Shown: positions 25,290-36,865 of the stretch, one piece after another | Numbering within the stretch: the first letter of the stretch is position 1 | Layout: every line of letters begins with the position of its first letter | NCBI GenBank assembly: GCA_950295325.1 | Contig: OX485805.1 | Span: 56,260,758-56,324,757 of the forward strand | Length of the DNA stretch: 64,000 nt | Direction of reading: 5' to 3' | Source: Polytrichum commune | Lineage: Eukaryota; Streptophyta; Polytrichopsida; Polytrichales; Polytrichaceae | The notes under the pieces: model-generated | What the model was told of the DNA's origin: nothing | The model's input: the letters and a program-made list of their open reading frames with translations, nothing else | The model's database searches: none | Made by a program: the position numbers and the translations under genes

Positions 25290-25741
25290 TGTAGTTTCCA
25301 TTAAAAAGAGAGTATGTTAAGCTGGGAAATCGACTCAATTAGGTCGACTCAACCTAAAATGACAACATATTATCCTCATTTAGGTTGACTCAACCTAAAT
25401 TGACTAACATATTGTCCTCATTTAGGTCAACTCAACCTAAATTGACTAACATAATTATCCTCATTTAGGTCGACTCAACCTAAATTGACAAAATATTGTC
25501 CTCATTTAGGTCGACTCAACCTAAATTGACTAACATAATTGTCCTCATTTAGGTCGACTCAACCTAAATTGACTAACATAATTGTCCTCATTTAGGTCGA
25601 CTCAATCTAAATTGACAACATAATGTCCTCATTTAGGTCGACTCAACCTAAATTGACAAAATATTGTCCTCATTTAGGTCGACTCAACCTAAATGAGTCG
25701 ATTTCCCAGCTTAACATACTCTCATTTTAATGGAAACTACA
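25290..25741. mobile_element. foldback element with internal 43-bp palindromic array
   Basis: The ends TGTAGTTTCCATTAAAA and TTTTAATGGAAACTACA are inverted repeats that continue through GTATGTTAAGCTGGGAAATC. The core holds about nine units of roughly 43 bp, each containing TTTAGGTCGACTCAACCTAA, itself a near-perfect palindrome with a short loop. A short CGT may be the target duplication. Confidence 0.8.
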
Positions 25742-25851
25742 CGTATGAAGTATAATCTAGTATTTTTCAACCTAACATGACTTTTAGGTATCCAAATGGC
25801 CAATATTATTTTGAGAGGATCATACTCTCTCAAAATATTGAATATCGTGTT

Positions 25852-26341
25852 CTCAACAGTATATACCTAATAAATAACCACATACGACACCCGTCATCCC
25901 AACACAACCACCCGGACAAATTACTTATAGCCGCTATAGTTAACCTCGTAACATGGTCCGCACACAATATCACAATACAGAAAGTTAGAGCACACATAGG
26001 GATAACAGGCAATGAAATAGCAGATCAATTAGCAAATGAAGGAACCCTCCTAAACAAACATGCCAATACCCCCATAATACATATGGCCCATACTGTCCCA
26101 TACTAGCTCAACGGGGTCCCAATGGGTATACACACAGGTGCCATACAAAATCTACAAACATACATCAACAAAGAACATAGGAACCAAGAACTAAGAATAG
26201 TACAATCCAAATTTACATACGTAGACAAATGGACGTTTAACGACCAAATAAACCACTGGAAAAACCCCGGGACCACAGACACCCAAATCACACAAACCCT
26301 AAAATTCCGATACGCCCAATACATGGGTAACCATTGTAAAC
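25852..26341 (+). pseudogene. LINE polyprotein part 2: RNase H C-terminal half and linker
   Basis: The frame resumes with NSIYLINNHIRHPSS, then VRAHIGITGNEIADQLANEG, which is the last RNase H motif (His and final Asp). A linker follows up to KFRYAQYMGNHCK, where an hAT element interrupts it. A stop near 26104 separates two sub-frames, so the copy is dead. Confidence 0.75.
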
Positions 26342-27694
26342 CACGGGGGGATCACACCCTCTTACATTTTGTAACCACGTGCGATAATGGGGTATTTAAT
26401 GGGGGGGTATTTATGCACCTCTCGGTATTTTTTCCCTCCCTATTTGTAGATATATAAAGTTGTTTTGATATATTTTTAAGCACCCTATGTTTATTTGTAA
26501 TCATTTGGAAAGACCAATTTTAAGCATCATATTTTTTTTTTTATAAATTGTACATGTACCAAATAATGAACAGAACACTATAGCATTGCAAAATCGACTA
26601 TGTAAGCTACAAATGTTCCATACCATCCATCTTGTCATTTAATCGGTTTCAATTAGTTATACCAATGCTAAAGCATTCAAAGTGCCATTCAAAACACAAT
26701 CAATAACACTTGGAGTTTAGTTAAAAGATTACCAATGAACATGGAGATGACAAAATGTACAAGCTAACATAGACAAGTTGTAAACACGCATAGAACAAAA
26801 GAAGAAATATAATCAATTGTCATAAGACATGAAAATTTTGCATAATTATTTACTCCAAAACAAAAGATTGCATTCAATTGAAAAAACTAAATACACAAAT
26901 TGAAAACATTTACTTTAATTGTGTTCACAAACACATTCAACCTTGTACCAAATATTTACAATGTGAAGGTTAGGATATAACTATGCACCCTCCAATACAT
27001 GTCAAGGTACAGATCAATATCCTCTACAATGTCATGATAAGACAAAAATTTTGGAGAGGTTTAACACCAATGATGATAAAGAACTAAAACTAATTGTTGG
27101 CATGAGGCGGACATACCTCACGATAGCGGAGCAAGCCGAATCTTTGGCGCTTGTGAAATACCCTGTGTGAATGTTGTGAATGCTATGGAGCAAAGAAAAA
27201 AGCTCCAAAAAATGTGTCTTACCTACCGCCTTTGTGCCACGCTTCACCAATGCAAGACCTCCTACTCAAACGCTTCACCGCCTTCACACCACTATGCTTG
27301 TCCAAACCCTAAGCAAACCCAAGGGCCGTTAAGAAGTCACAACATTCTTTCCCCCAAAAAAATCCACAACGTTTCCCTCCAAACTAACGTGTTCCATTCA
27401 AATTTGGACAGAATATATACAATTCTTCATCCGAGTAGTCAAACCCATAATTATTCTATTGATTCTACTACACACATTTGAGGGGATCCAATATCTGTAA
27501 TCCTATTTTTTTCTACTGAATACTAAAATGGAGGAATTATTCATTGCCTTATTTTACATATAAACATGTAGGGGACATATTTCCAAAGCTATGGTAGATC
27601 TAATGAATGTATAAATTTTACCCTCAACGAATTAAATTGACCCTATTTTTTTATCTCACGTGATTTCTAAAATTCCGATAGTCACCTCCCCGTG
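26342..27694. mobile_element. hAT-type element, CACGGGG TIRs, 8-bp TSD
   Basis: The left end CACGGGGGGATCAC and the right end GTCACCTCCCCGTG are inverted repeats. Exact direct repeats TTGTAAAC (26334-26341 and 27695-27702) flank the element and fall within the LINE codons for the HCK segment. The 1353-bp interior is A/T-rich with no transposase frame that I can recognise, so it is non-autonomous. Confidence 0.9.
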
Positions 27695-27702
27695 TTGTAA
27701 AC

Positions 27703-28418
27703 ATATATTATGGCCTAACCTATACCCAAATCCGAATTGTACGCTATGCTCCAACAATACCATAGATACATGGCCACACTTACTATCTACATGCTCAAAC
27801 CCACACATAAAGGGACTACAAATAGCATGCCATAATAAAGCAATACACCAAATCGTAGATGCGCTTTAATCAAATAAACACACAAGATATTACACACTCG
27901 TGAATGCAGGCCACCTAAACTCTAAACCACAAGACAACACAGTCCCACAATGGTTACTACAATGCACATGTCCCGCTACACCATGCGCATGCCTAGCTAG
28001 GCTACGACGTGACATACTATGCGTACTAGGTGCCCTCACAGATAGCCAACCCCCCCTAAGGAACGCCCCATCACATACCATACAATTCATTGAATTCACC
28101 TATTGCCATGACAAATTCCCAAAAAAACCCGTAATGAAAAAGCCGCCAAATACAACCCACTCATACACAACTTAAAAGAGATGGAATAAATACAATTAAA
28201 TGCAAATGTTAAACCCCCTCATCACCATTATGGCAAGTGTTAGAGGAGTTATTCATGAACAACCAATTAAAGAATTAGAAAACTTTAAAATACCCAAAAC
28301 TGAAGTAAAAACACTTATGAAAAACTTACACCTAATTGCCATCAAATACCTCACATTTTTTATACTAAACAAAAGAAATTTAGACAACAAACAACCCCCA
28401 GTAGACCCCCCTTGAAAA
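27703..28418 (+). pseudogene. LINE polyprotein part 3: Zn knuckle and restriction-like endonuclease
   Basis: After the hAT element the LINE frame resumes with NPNCTLCSNNTIDTWPHLLS (Cys/His zinc knuckle), NPHIKGLQIACHNKAIHQI, then RLRRDILCVLGALTD and IQFIEFTYCHDKF. The latter two segments look like the D and ExT/K parts of a PD-(D/E)XK restriction-like endonuclease, with the usual Pro of PD replaced by Arg. The tail ends LNKRNLDNKQPPVDPP and a stop at about 28416. Several in-frame stops split the region. RNase H together with such an endonuclease recalls Dualen/RandI-type LINEs; that link is an inference. Confidence 0.65.
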
Positions 28419-28477
28419 CGCCCCCCCCCCAACATACTCCCATATACCCCAATGGATAGTAGGAGCCACACTCCCCT

Positions 28478-29112
28478 CGGACCCCTAACATTACCCAGCC
28501 CAAAGGAGGTAAATGTTGTGCTGAAATCGAGGCATGGCAGTGGGTCAACCCCTCGGGGGTCGGGTCCTAGTCTGCCTGCAGCAGAGCCTCTGTTGGCCTG
28601 GGCTGTAACGACACTGTGGCACGCCAAGCTGCCCGTGCCCAACTTCACACCACATCACCTTCCATCATGGCATCCCCATGCCATGAGGACCATGTGGCCC
28701 ATGGCCGACATCCATCCACCCAGGTAACCTAATCACCCTCGGGGACTGTGTTTTGGGTTTAGGGTTTGGAAGACCTCCATCCAGCCATGGTTTAGGGAAT
28801 CATTGTAACCTGCACACTCCGGATTTCTGCCTCCATCCAGCCATGGTTGCTGAATCATTGTACTTGCACACTCCGGATTTCTGCCGCAATGGACTGTCTT
28901 GCATGAAGTGATGCGATTGCAACAATGAAGCGTTGAAGGGGTCGTAACCATGCCTCTCATTGATCGTAACGTAGGCATTTACCAAAGACTGTAGATTTCT
29001 GGCAAAATGGATTGTCTTCTATGTATTAGTTGTACTGCCATTTGTAGTGTTACTAAAGTTACTAAATGTAAATCCAACTTTGCATGGAAAATAAGTAGTC
29101 ACAGCAAGCATG
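28478..29112 (+). repeat. interspersed repeat, copy 1
   Basis: This segment (from CCCTAACATTACCCAGCCC to AGTAGTCACAGCAAGC) recurs in inverted orientation at 37735-39715, where an hAT element splits it. Similarity is high across about 630 bp. It contains the telomere-like phrase TTTGGGTTTAGGGTTTGG. There is no poly(A), TIR or coding domain, so its class is unknown. Confidence 0.75.
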
Positions 29113-29466
29113 CTGGTTTAGGGTTGCTGGTTTAGCTGAAGTTTCTGTGTAAGGGTAAAGAAGAGCATTGTAGAGAAGAGCATTGTAGAGAAGATGATTG
29201 AACATCGGTGTTTATGGTTTAGGGTTTAGAGGTTTTGTTTTATGCTGAGTGCGGCCGCACTATATCACATTGTTGTGGCTTGTTCTTTCATCAGAGATCC
29301 CATCAGAAATGTCAACGCCGTTCTACCAATGTCATTGGCAGTTGTTGTGCCATAAGCCGCTGTCCAGGAATTCTTTTGTTGAGTAGGGTTGAAGGTTGCT
29401 TAGCTCCTCTTTAGGGTTTTGAAAGTCGGATGTGGGTGTTCCAGAGCATGTCACTGACTCATCCTA

Positions 29467-29766
29467 ATTTTTTAGGTGTTTTTGGTTCGGATGTGTCTGT
29501 ATGTCCTCTTTTGAATCAGTTGTTCATTGTAATCATCATTGATGCAGGTGTGAGCAGCTCTAGGCGCAAGTTACGAAAGGCGCATTCTTGTCAATGCTAC
29601 CCAATTTTTTAGGTGTTTTCGGTTCAGATGTGTCTGTATGTCCTCTTTTGAATCAGTTGTTCATTGTAATCATCATTGATGCAGGTGTGAGCAGCTCTAG
29701 GCGCAAATTACGGAAGGCGCATTTCAGTGCGCCCTCAAGTGTGAGGCGCATTCTTGTCAGTGCAGA
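29467..29766 (+). pseudogene. RPL26 (uL24) exon fragment, partly duplicated
   Basis: After an intron-like acceptor (ATTGATGCAG, ending at 29684) the frame reads [20 protein letters not shown], then RRILVSAD, a clear match to the N-terminal region of cytosolic ribosomal protein L26. The preceding 137 bp, including the acceptor and [10 protein letters not shown], is tandemly duplicated (first copy from about 29471, second from about 29608), and the first copy breaks off after KAH. No further RPL26 exons follow. This is a captured genomic fragment rather than a processed pseudogene, because intron sequence is present. Confidence 0.75.
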
Positions 29767-29966
29767 TTTGTTTTTGTACTTCGAGAAAAGTGGACGCACC
29801 TTTGCTATCATGAGATGAAGGACTTTGTTCAAGACATCCTGTCAATGTTTGCAGACAGTGGTCAATGCAACTCGTTTGGTCTTCTGCTTTGTATCTGAAA
29901 TAAGCGAATTACGATCGATGTAAATTTCCTCAACATTCAAGGGGAACAATATTGTGTGCAACATGT

Positions 29967-30071
29967 TACATTGGAGAATTCGAGTTGGTCGATGACCACA
30001 TGGCCGGCAAGATTGTCGTAAAGTTGAACGACAGATTGAACAATTGTGGCGTGATCAGCCCTCGTTACAAT
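29967..30071 (+). pseudogene. RPS15A (uS8) exon fragment
   Basis: The plus strand encodes [20 protein letters not shown] and [15 protein letters not shown], the central part of cytosolic ribosomal protein S15a (YIGEFEYVDDHRxGKIVVxLNGRLNKCGVISPR in the family). Immediately upstream the expected HGY is one base short, and downstream similarity stops abruptly after PRYN. It lies 200 bp from an RPL26 fragment in the same orientation, which suggests joint capture by a mobile element. Confidence 0.8.
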
Positions 30072-30960
30072 AACTTTATGAAAGGTGCCCTTGACTTCTC
30101 TTTGTGAAGGGTATCATTTGAGGTATTCTCAGATATATTATCTAGTGAATGCCAATTTTGTGTCTTCCAAAGCTTTCATTTATCTGAATTCTATTGTGCA
30201 TGCTGTCATGTTACACATTTAAAAAATAAACGTCACTACATATATATGACTTATGCATGTTACAAACAATAACATAGCGTACAACCACTGCACGTACCAC
30301 CATACCAGCGATCCATTAGGGTGTATAGGCCAAGTTGGGCACCTTAGTAATTTCAGGGACTCTTCACTGTTAGGGTGCAAACAATGCAATAAAAAAACGC
30401 TTCATTTTCCCAATTATTAGTATAGTGTGTGTAATGACAAGTTACCTTCATTCATTGGTTACATGACACTAATTCATTTTTTTTACGGGAATTGAAATTT
30501 GCACCTAAACGATTCTGTCGAAATCTGCATTAATTCAAACAACTGCAGCCAAAAATCCATTTACAAACCAACCATTCAAGGCCACAGTAATTCCACAAGC
30601 AAATGCACTGAAGTCCCATGTTACACTTATTATACACGTTACATGTCAAAGTTCATCCTTCGGTATACGTAGAAGTCATAAAAACAACTTCTTAGCTACC
30701 TTCAAATGTTTTCTTTCCTACGTAACATGCATCCAACTAGCAATTCCGAACTTCTAACTTAGGCGGTTGTCTAGTGAGTGGCATCCATGACGGCCTCCTC
30801 TGCAATTTGGGATACCTCAACAAATGTGTCGACGGCCATGACCACGGACGCCTCGGCAGTTTGGGATTTGCCAACCACGTCAAGGTCTTTGGCAAAATTT
30901 TGGGCTGCATTGAGTGAAGAACTAGGTGTAGGAGACACCGAATCTTCCTAGTCTAAATCA
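30072..30960. other. intergenic DNA, nothing recognised
   Basis: No coding domain or RNA gene was seen between the RPS15A fragment and the zinc-finger orphan gene. The phrase ACATGTTACA recurs here and in the introns of that gene. Confidence 0.45.
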
Positions 30961-31061
30961 ACTTGAGTCATGAGATTGTGACATTCGGGTCCAACATGCA
31001 CGTCTCCATGCGTGGAGACCACGTCTTCGGCATGCTTATTGGAGTGTGGTTCCACCGGGGG

Positions 31062-33589
31062 CTACACATCCGCAAGAATATCTGCATTGCTCAAATTTTT
31101 GGTGTTGTCGACATTGGTGGCCTCCACCTCACAGCGAAGCACATCCGCTTCGTGCTGATTTGGTGCTGGCGGATGAACTTCCGATGTCTCACAACGCTCT
31201 CTGACAACATTATCTGCAAGGGCTTGAAGCTCGTACAAGTACTCAGCCGGTTCCTGCGGTGGGTTCATAACACCTGCAAACAAGTATGGCCATCAACAAC
31301 GTGGCGTTCGTAACATCAAAAATGTATGTAAATATGAAAACACCATGTTACAACTTACCTGGATTGGCAAGGACATATCCGATGTCCATGTCCTCTCTAT
31401 ATCGTAGCCACCGTTCGTAATATGCAAGGGGCGCGGAATATTCAGAGGGTTTATCGCGAATCACCCAAGTTTTGAGCCACATGTCCTTGTCGTGGAACGC
31501 CATGTCGAGAACTGCTCTCAATTGCGTCGAGCTGCACCACATCCGCAACTCCGCCCACCATTGAACGCTGGGGTTCCTTAAATCATTCCACGCCCCTTCC
31601 ACGCCTGCAACCCATTGTTTATGTGAATCCACCGGCTTAACTCCTGCAAATAAGATGAAACCTTCTTCTTTCAAATACGCCGTTGCTACCTGCCAAGCAT
31701 GTGAGCCGAATCCACTGACTATTTCTGCGAGCTTGAGCTACTTTGTAACGTTTGCATCAGTGAGGCCGTTCCAAGGATGTGATAGCAGAGGGGGCAATAA
31801 GTTGTAAAACTTCAGAAAACAACGAAGAAGAAAAACGGACCAAGGCACAGGATAGATCCTTCTCACATGCGAATGTTGCAAAAGCTGAGTATGCACATCC
31901 CAACCCTCCGCAATTGAATGTGATAAAGGGTATGCAGGTCTGAAAGAGGCGCAGATAGAATTGGCCACGAAGGAGGGATAAAAAGGGTGCCAACTCCAAG
32001 TAGTTCGCAACATGCGCGGGTAATTATCGTCATCCTATTGCTTCATGGCCCTTGCAATGGCTTCGCCAAATTTTTTTTGGCGGTCGTCCTCCCATTGCTT
32101 TCGTTGTTTCACCACCTCCCGCCTCACAAATATATCCTGGACGTAACCAACTAGAGCAATAATCTCTGTGGCCATAGCAGGTGCGTCATGAATCTTGCTT
32201 ACAACACCCGCAACTGTCTGCGTGATTGCCGCTGTTACTTCTGGTTTGGCCTACATTAACATTGGCATGTTACAGGGACATTAACTTCTCTAAACACATG
32301 TTACAGGGACATTAGCATCCATAAACACATGTTACAGGGACATTAGCAAGTATCTAATGCGAAGGAGAATGAAATCGGCCATAGGCCGCAAACATTTTGT
32401 CCGTGAAAACAGGGTCATTGTTTCATTTCTGCACCTCTTCCTCAAAGCCTTGAAAATCACCACGCTCAAGATCAAAGGTCAGCAACCCACATGCCATTAA
32501 ATGAAATAATCCCGGGGGTTGTACTGATGGCCTCAATGCTGGTTTCGGATTGTCCATCTTAACGTTACAACGCGCTGCGTTTGCGACTCGCATGTGAAAA
32601 TTATGACGATCCTTTCGAAGCGCCAAAACCATATCGTCTGATGGGATAGCGGACAGTGGAAGTGCATCCGGCGGCACAGTTACTGAAGAAGATCGAGCAG
32701 GCAAAAAAACATCCCTATCTGGCGAAGGATTACGAGTTGCAATTGGCGTTACGGAAATGGGGTGGGGAGGAGGTCCATCGCGGCGAACATTCGGAGGATG
32801 AACAGGTCGTGTAGACTTTGGAGCGGCCCGATCTCCACCAACATTCTGCCTCCCGTGTTCAGGGTGTCGTTTCTTGTGGTTTGTCATGAAAACTTGGTGC
32901 TCCTCTACCAACTCGGCATGAGTATGCTTCTTGGTTCGGGGAGGGGCTGCTACATGCTCGTCATCGTCGTTGTCGTCGTCTTGTAGGTCGACGAAGGTTC
33001 GTGGCGCGGGCACGGGCGCGGCGGTATTAGGCCTACGAGGGACTGACATCCTTGGTTTAGGGTGCGGCCAAGGTTCTGTTGGTGTGGCTGGGCAAGCCTT
33101 TAAGGTCTCGAGGGTGGACTCCATAAACCGGCGCCCATGCACTCTCGCTCCGGGGGGCGGGTAAACGGCATCTCTCAATTCGGGGTTGAGATCCAACCAC
33201 ACGTCATTATCGTGGAGGTTGTCCCACACTTCACCATTAGCACGTTGCAAAGTAGCCTTCAGATCCTTACCTTGTTTCGCGGTCTTTAAATTGGGGTAGA
33301 CAGGGAGCTCCAACCTTGATCCGTTTGAATCAACAGGTCCACATGCGCAACCTGCGACGCGGTGATCGGTGAGCCGTAACTTGCTAGGAAAAGTTCCTTT
33401 GCAGTACAAACACAACCAATCATCCCTCGCCTTTCCGGCATCCCGTGTGCGGTTGCGGGTGCACTCTAGCTTCAACTCGATATACACACGCCTCCTCACG
33501 TGTTGCTCCACCCACCCGGCGGAGTCCCTGTTGACGTAGTATGTCACCTCGTCCTCTTTCGGTGCGGGCGCTCGTGGCCGGCGGTCCAT
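31062..33589 (-). pseudogene. zinc-finger orphan gene, three exons with two in-frame TAG stops
   Basis: Codon-consistent splice sites give join(31062..31273, 31359..32250, 32435..33589), about 752 codons. Exon 1 (start ATG at 33589, preceded by a TTTGCAG acceptor) has a C2HC-type finger with Cys60, Cys63, His76 and Cys81/83 (WLCLYCKGTF...HRVAGCAC), then a long Pro/Arg-rich disordered region. Exon 2 contains TTWSWHPFYPSFVANSI and WWAELRMWCSSTQLRAVLDM, and exon 3 ends in ILADV. In-frame TAG codons at about 32036 and 31738 interrupt exon 2 but the frame is otherwise continuous, so decay is recent or the stops are tolerated. No known function. The exon 1 donor (GAG/GTGCAG) is the weakest junction. 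The ACAGGGACATTA repeat fills intron 1. Confidence 0.6.
32255..32356. repeat. about 36-bp intronic tandem repeat, three copies
   Basis: Three units of ACATGTTACAGGGACATTA separated by short variable text lie inside the first intron of the zinc-finger orphan gene. Confidence 0.75.
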
Positions 33590-34590
33590 ATTCTGCAAAC
33601 GGCAATGCAAGTCAATGGCCATGCCCACCATAGGCCACAAAGCGATTACACACAAATGCACTCTGCCATGTCACAACTAAAGAGGAAATAGAATAAAGAT
33701 GCAGCAAGAAGATTGTAACATGCGACATGTTACACTAAACATTATATATTTCAAACAAAGACTGAATTTGCCCGTGTCCACATGGCCCTGAATCAATATG
33801 TGGCCCTACTTTGTATCCATCCAAGGTACACAATTCAACCATAACATCAGGTTGTTGGATCTAATCATAATTGCTGTAGAAGCAACTTCACAGAACTGAG
33901 GTGGACAATGGTGAATTAATGATCCAGAATCTGTTCTGTTTTCTGAAAATTCCCTCAAATGCACATCGCTAGAATGCTTGATGAAATCAAAGGGTTGTTG
34001 CATTTTCTGCACTCCAATGTACCAGATAGTTTAATTCAACCCGTAACTTGAGAAGGAAAAAAAAAACATCGTCTTCATCAACCCTCTCTGCAAAACTATT
34101 ATAAATTTTAACACCAACCACCACAAACCTCCACACATAACGGGAAACTTCAATCAACATTTTCTGCCGCAAGTGTCTTGAAATGTCGATTTGTACAAAA
34201 CTCCTGGCTGCAGGTTGAGATTCACATTCTAACCAAGTGATAGCTCTGATCACCCTACAACTCTTCATTAAAAGTTTCATTAAAAGCTCCTCCTACAAAG
34301 ATCAGAAGTAGCCTTACCTGGGCCAGATGACACTTGCAAGCTCCTCCGCTCTGCTTGAGCCCTTATTGCTTGAAACAAGTGAATTCTGAAGAACGGTTAG
34401 CTTAGACGATGTTGCTGAATTTGAAGTTCTCAAACCTTACACCAAACAGAGAGCATTCTACCCTGTACAACCATGACCAATTATAATCAAATTGCTACCT
34501 TCATAGAAGGAATAGCTTATATGGACGAGTGTTAGTCTATGTATTGCAAATGCAAGCCTCATGCCAACAGCAAGGGAAGAAAAACATACT
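33590..34590 (-). other. 5' flank of the zinc-finger gene; uncertain
   Basis: A CAG acceptor directly precedes AATATGG at 33592, so a 5' UTR exon probably lies upstream, but I cannot place it. The minus-strand open frame at 33987-34280 has no recognised motif and could be a 3' exon or UTR of the gene described at 34.6-36.9 kb. Confidence 0.35.
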
Positions 34591-34599
34591 CGCGGCGTA

Positions 34600-36865
34600 G
34601 GCTTCTGTGGAAGGAGAGATATGTGCGCACATCAGGTGTATCTTCTGCAACGGCTTCCAAAAGGTCAACAATCTTTTGTGTGTATGAAGGAACTTCAAGG
34701 CTGCAGATCACAATAATCATCAGCAATGATGAAACATCTTAAACCAGAGGACATAAATTACTATTCGAAAAGCTCACATCAACTCTCTGCTATCACTGGC
34801 TCCTCCATCACCAACATGATTAGAGAATATAAATATGGACCAGTCTGAGGGAACAAGAGCACTAAGCCATTCTGCAGCTAGCCACAAAGATTGTCACTAA
34901 TCAGTTCTGGTAACCCTACAGATGAGAACCAGATAGGCTCTGAAGGTCTTTTGTTGCCTCACAAATACCGCCTTCACAACATCATCTTCATAGCCACAAA
35001 AGGAGACACAAATCTTTCTGCAAATTGTAAAACTGAATTCACATTACTCAGTTTCTGCAATGCACCACTCAACTTCACAAGGGACACACTGATGGCATTC
35101 ATGTTTTTTTCTGAGGAAATTACCAAAATGATTGCACAACACATAATCTACTAGGTTACATGAGGCAATGGGACGTAGGAGCTCATACCTCCAGCTTCAG
35201 CACCAAGCTTCCCAGCGACAGCACTCAATGAGCGGCAAAATGATGAGCCCTCAGCACTCACAACTCTCACCTACATCATATAACAGCACTCCAGCTAAGG
35301 ATTCACCCTCAACATTCTTTTCAAAAATGGAAGTGCATCAATCATACATAGGAAAATAAAATATAAATGACTCAAACATTGCCATGGGCATGAAATATGG
35401 TGTTTGCTTCATCTTCAGGTTAGTCACAGTCTAAATGTAATCCCGAAACGGGCAGGGTTTAGGGGTTTGGGGTTTAGGTTTCCTAGGATCCAGGTTAAGA
35501 TTCTTGTGCAATCACAAACCTGCTATCATCATACTTCTAAAACTACTACTCTCAAATTTGTCCCTTCTCAACTTAGTGACTCAAGCTAGAATGAAGAGAC
35601 ACTGTTATGAAATAATCATTAGAGTAAGTCGAGGCATGGCCAATAAAACCAAATAGCCCGCCCATACATCTTATTCCTCTACACATAGCCATACCATGAA
35701 CAAACAAGCAGATCAAAATTTGCACCCAATGACATATATCTTTGAAATATGCAAGTCAAGGCTAAACCTGCGCCCATGTAACCAGCAAGGCAATGAGGAC
35801 AATAAAATAATGTAAATACAAGAGAGCTATGAGAGGAAGATGTCCATACTCAGAGAAAGCTTGGCTGTGCCGGATGCTCTGCAGCTCCAGAAGATGTCGT
35901 GGGTTGGGTCCTAACACATTATGACAATGAATCAAAACTTGTTTGAAACTGGAGTAACAGAGCTAATTCAAATCAATCAAAAATGTTTTCCCAGCATTTA
36001 CTTACTTTCTTTGCTGTTGTATATGCTAAAAAGGCAATTTTTAGATCTTGCGAGCAAATGCATGCAACTGATACTACTTCTATTGCATCTTATTCCCAAG
36101 GGACTTGGGACCACACTTGAGTCGTAGTAATAATATTGTTGGTTTCCAGGACAGGGTTGTAAACCATTTATGAGAAAGATACTCCCAAGAATTGGTTCAA
36201 TCTCACCACCAATGTAACCTGAACCTGTAACATGAACCTGTAAGCGGTTGGACTTGAAAATGCTCTAATCTCAACCACTTATGCCCAAAAATCTCCCCGA
36301 TCACTAGCCTGGCGTACCTGAAGGGAGGACCACCCTGCCCAATGGTGTTTCCCAAATTTCTGTCACTGTTAATCTTTTGCGAAATGACGGCTTGCCCTTT
36401 TTGTGGAAATCGTCTATATTGAAATGTAACTTTGTCACCAGGGGGAATATAGCACTGATTGGAACTCTTCATCTGCCTCATTTTCTCTAGAAAAATGGGC
36501 AGAGAGCAAACATCCATGAACTAGAATGTGCCATTCTATCTCTATACAATCTATACTTTACATAAGGTCGCATCTGAGCTGCAACAAAAATATCTAACAA
36601 GAACTGCAAAAGCGCACGGTACTTACCTGCAGGAAGGGCATGCATTATTCATATTGGGCAACAATCTTATTTGCAAATACATATAAAATCATCCAGAATG
36701 AACTCAAATTACAAAAAAGAAAAAAGAAAAACCTTCAGACATACCACTGGAAGGACTGCGTAGTTGTTGTGCTTGAGAGTCGTCGTTGCATGGTAGATCG
36801 AATAAGAAATGGGTATGGCGATGGTGTTCACAACTTCAACACCCTCCCAGTAGTCGTCGATCCTT
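34600..36865 (-). CDS. unidentified multi-exon gene (candidate exons)
   Basis: Several short minus-strand segments look like conserved exons with splice-like borders: about 36862..36745 (DDYWEGVEVVNTIAIPIS and YHATTTLKHNNYAVLPV, donor GTATGT); 36603..36562 (FLLDIFVAAQMRPY); near 35900-35850 (PRHLLELQSIRHSQAF); near 35275-35190 (VVSAEGSSFCRSLSAVAGKL, donor GTATGA); near 34880-34775 (WLSALVPSDWSIFIFSNHV); and near 34710-34600 (LEVPSYTQKIVDLLEAVAED, then TPDVRTYLSFHRSLRREY). These are too protein-like to be chance and are surrounded by non-coding A/T-rich DNA, so a real host gene is likely. I do not recognise the family, and the start, stop and joins are not established; some joins tried give stops. 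Confidence 0.45.

Larger units (their letters stand above)
24800..25851. mobile_element. composite insertion inside the LINE RNase H domain
   Basis: The RNase H text breaks at TDSL and resumes NSIYLINNHI, with CTCAA repeated on both sides (24795-24799 and 25852-25856) as a likely target duplication. The ends share a weak inverted similarity (ATATTCA...TGAGAG). The 1052-bp insert contains two further elements, an hAT MITE and a foldback array, so it grew by nesting. Confidence 0.6.

Noticed and set aside
36203-36517. Exon of the unidentified 34.6-36.9 kb gene
   Set aside because: The frame is open for 104 codons but its junctions do not fit the neighbouring exons and it has no recognised motif.
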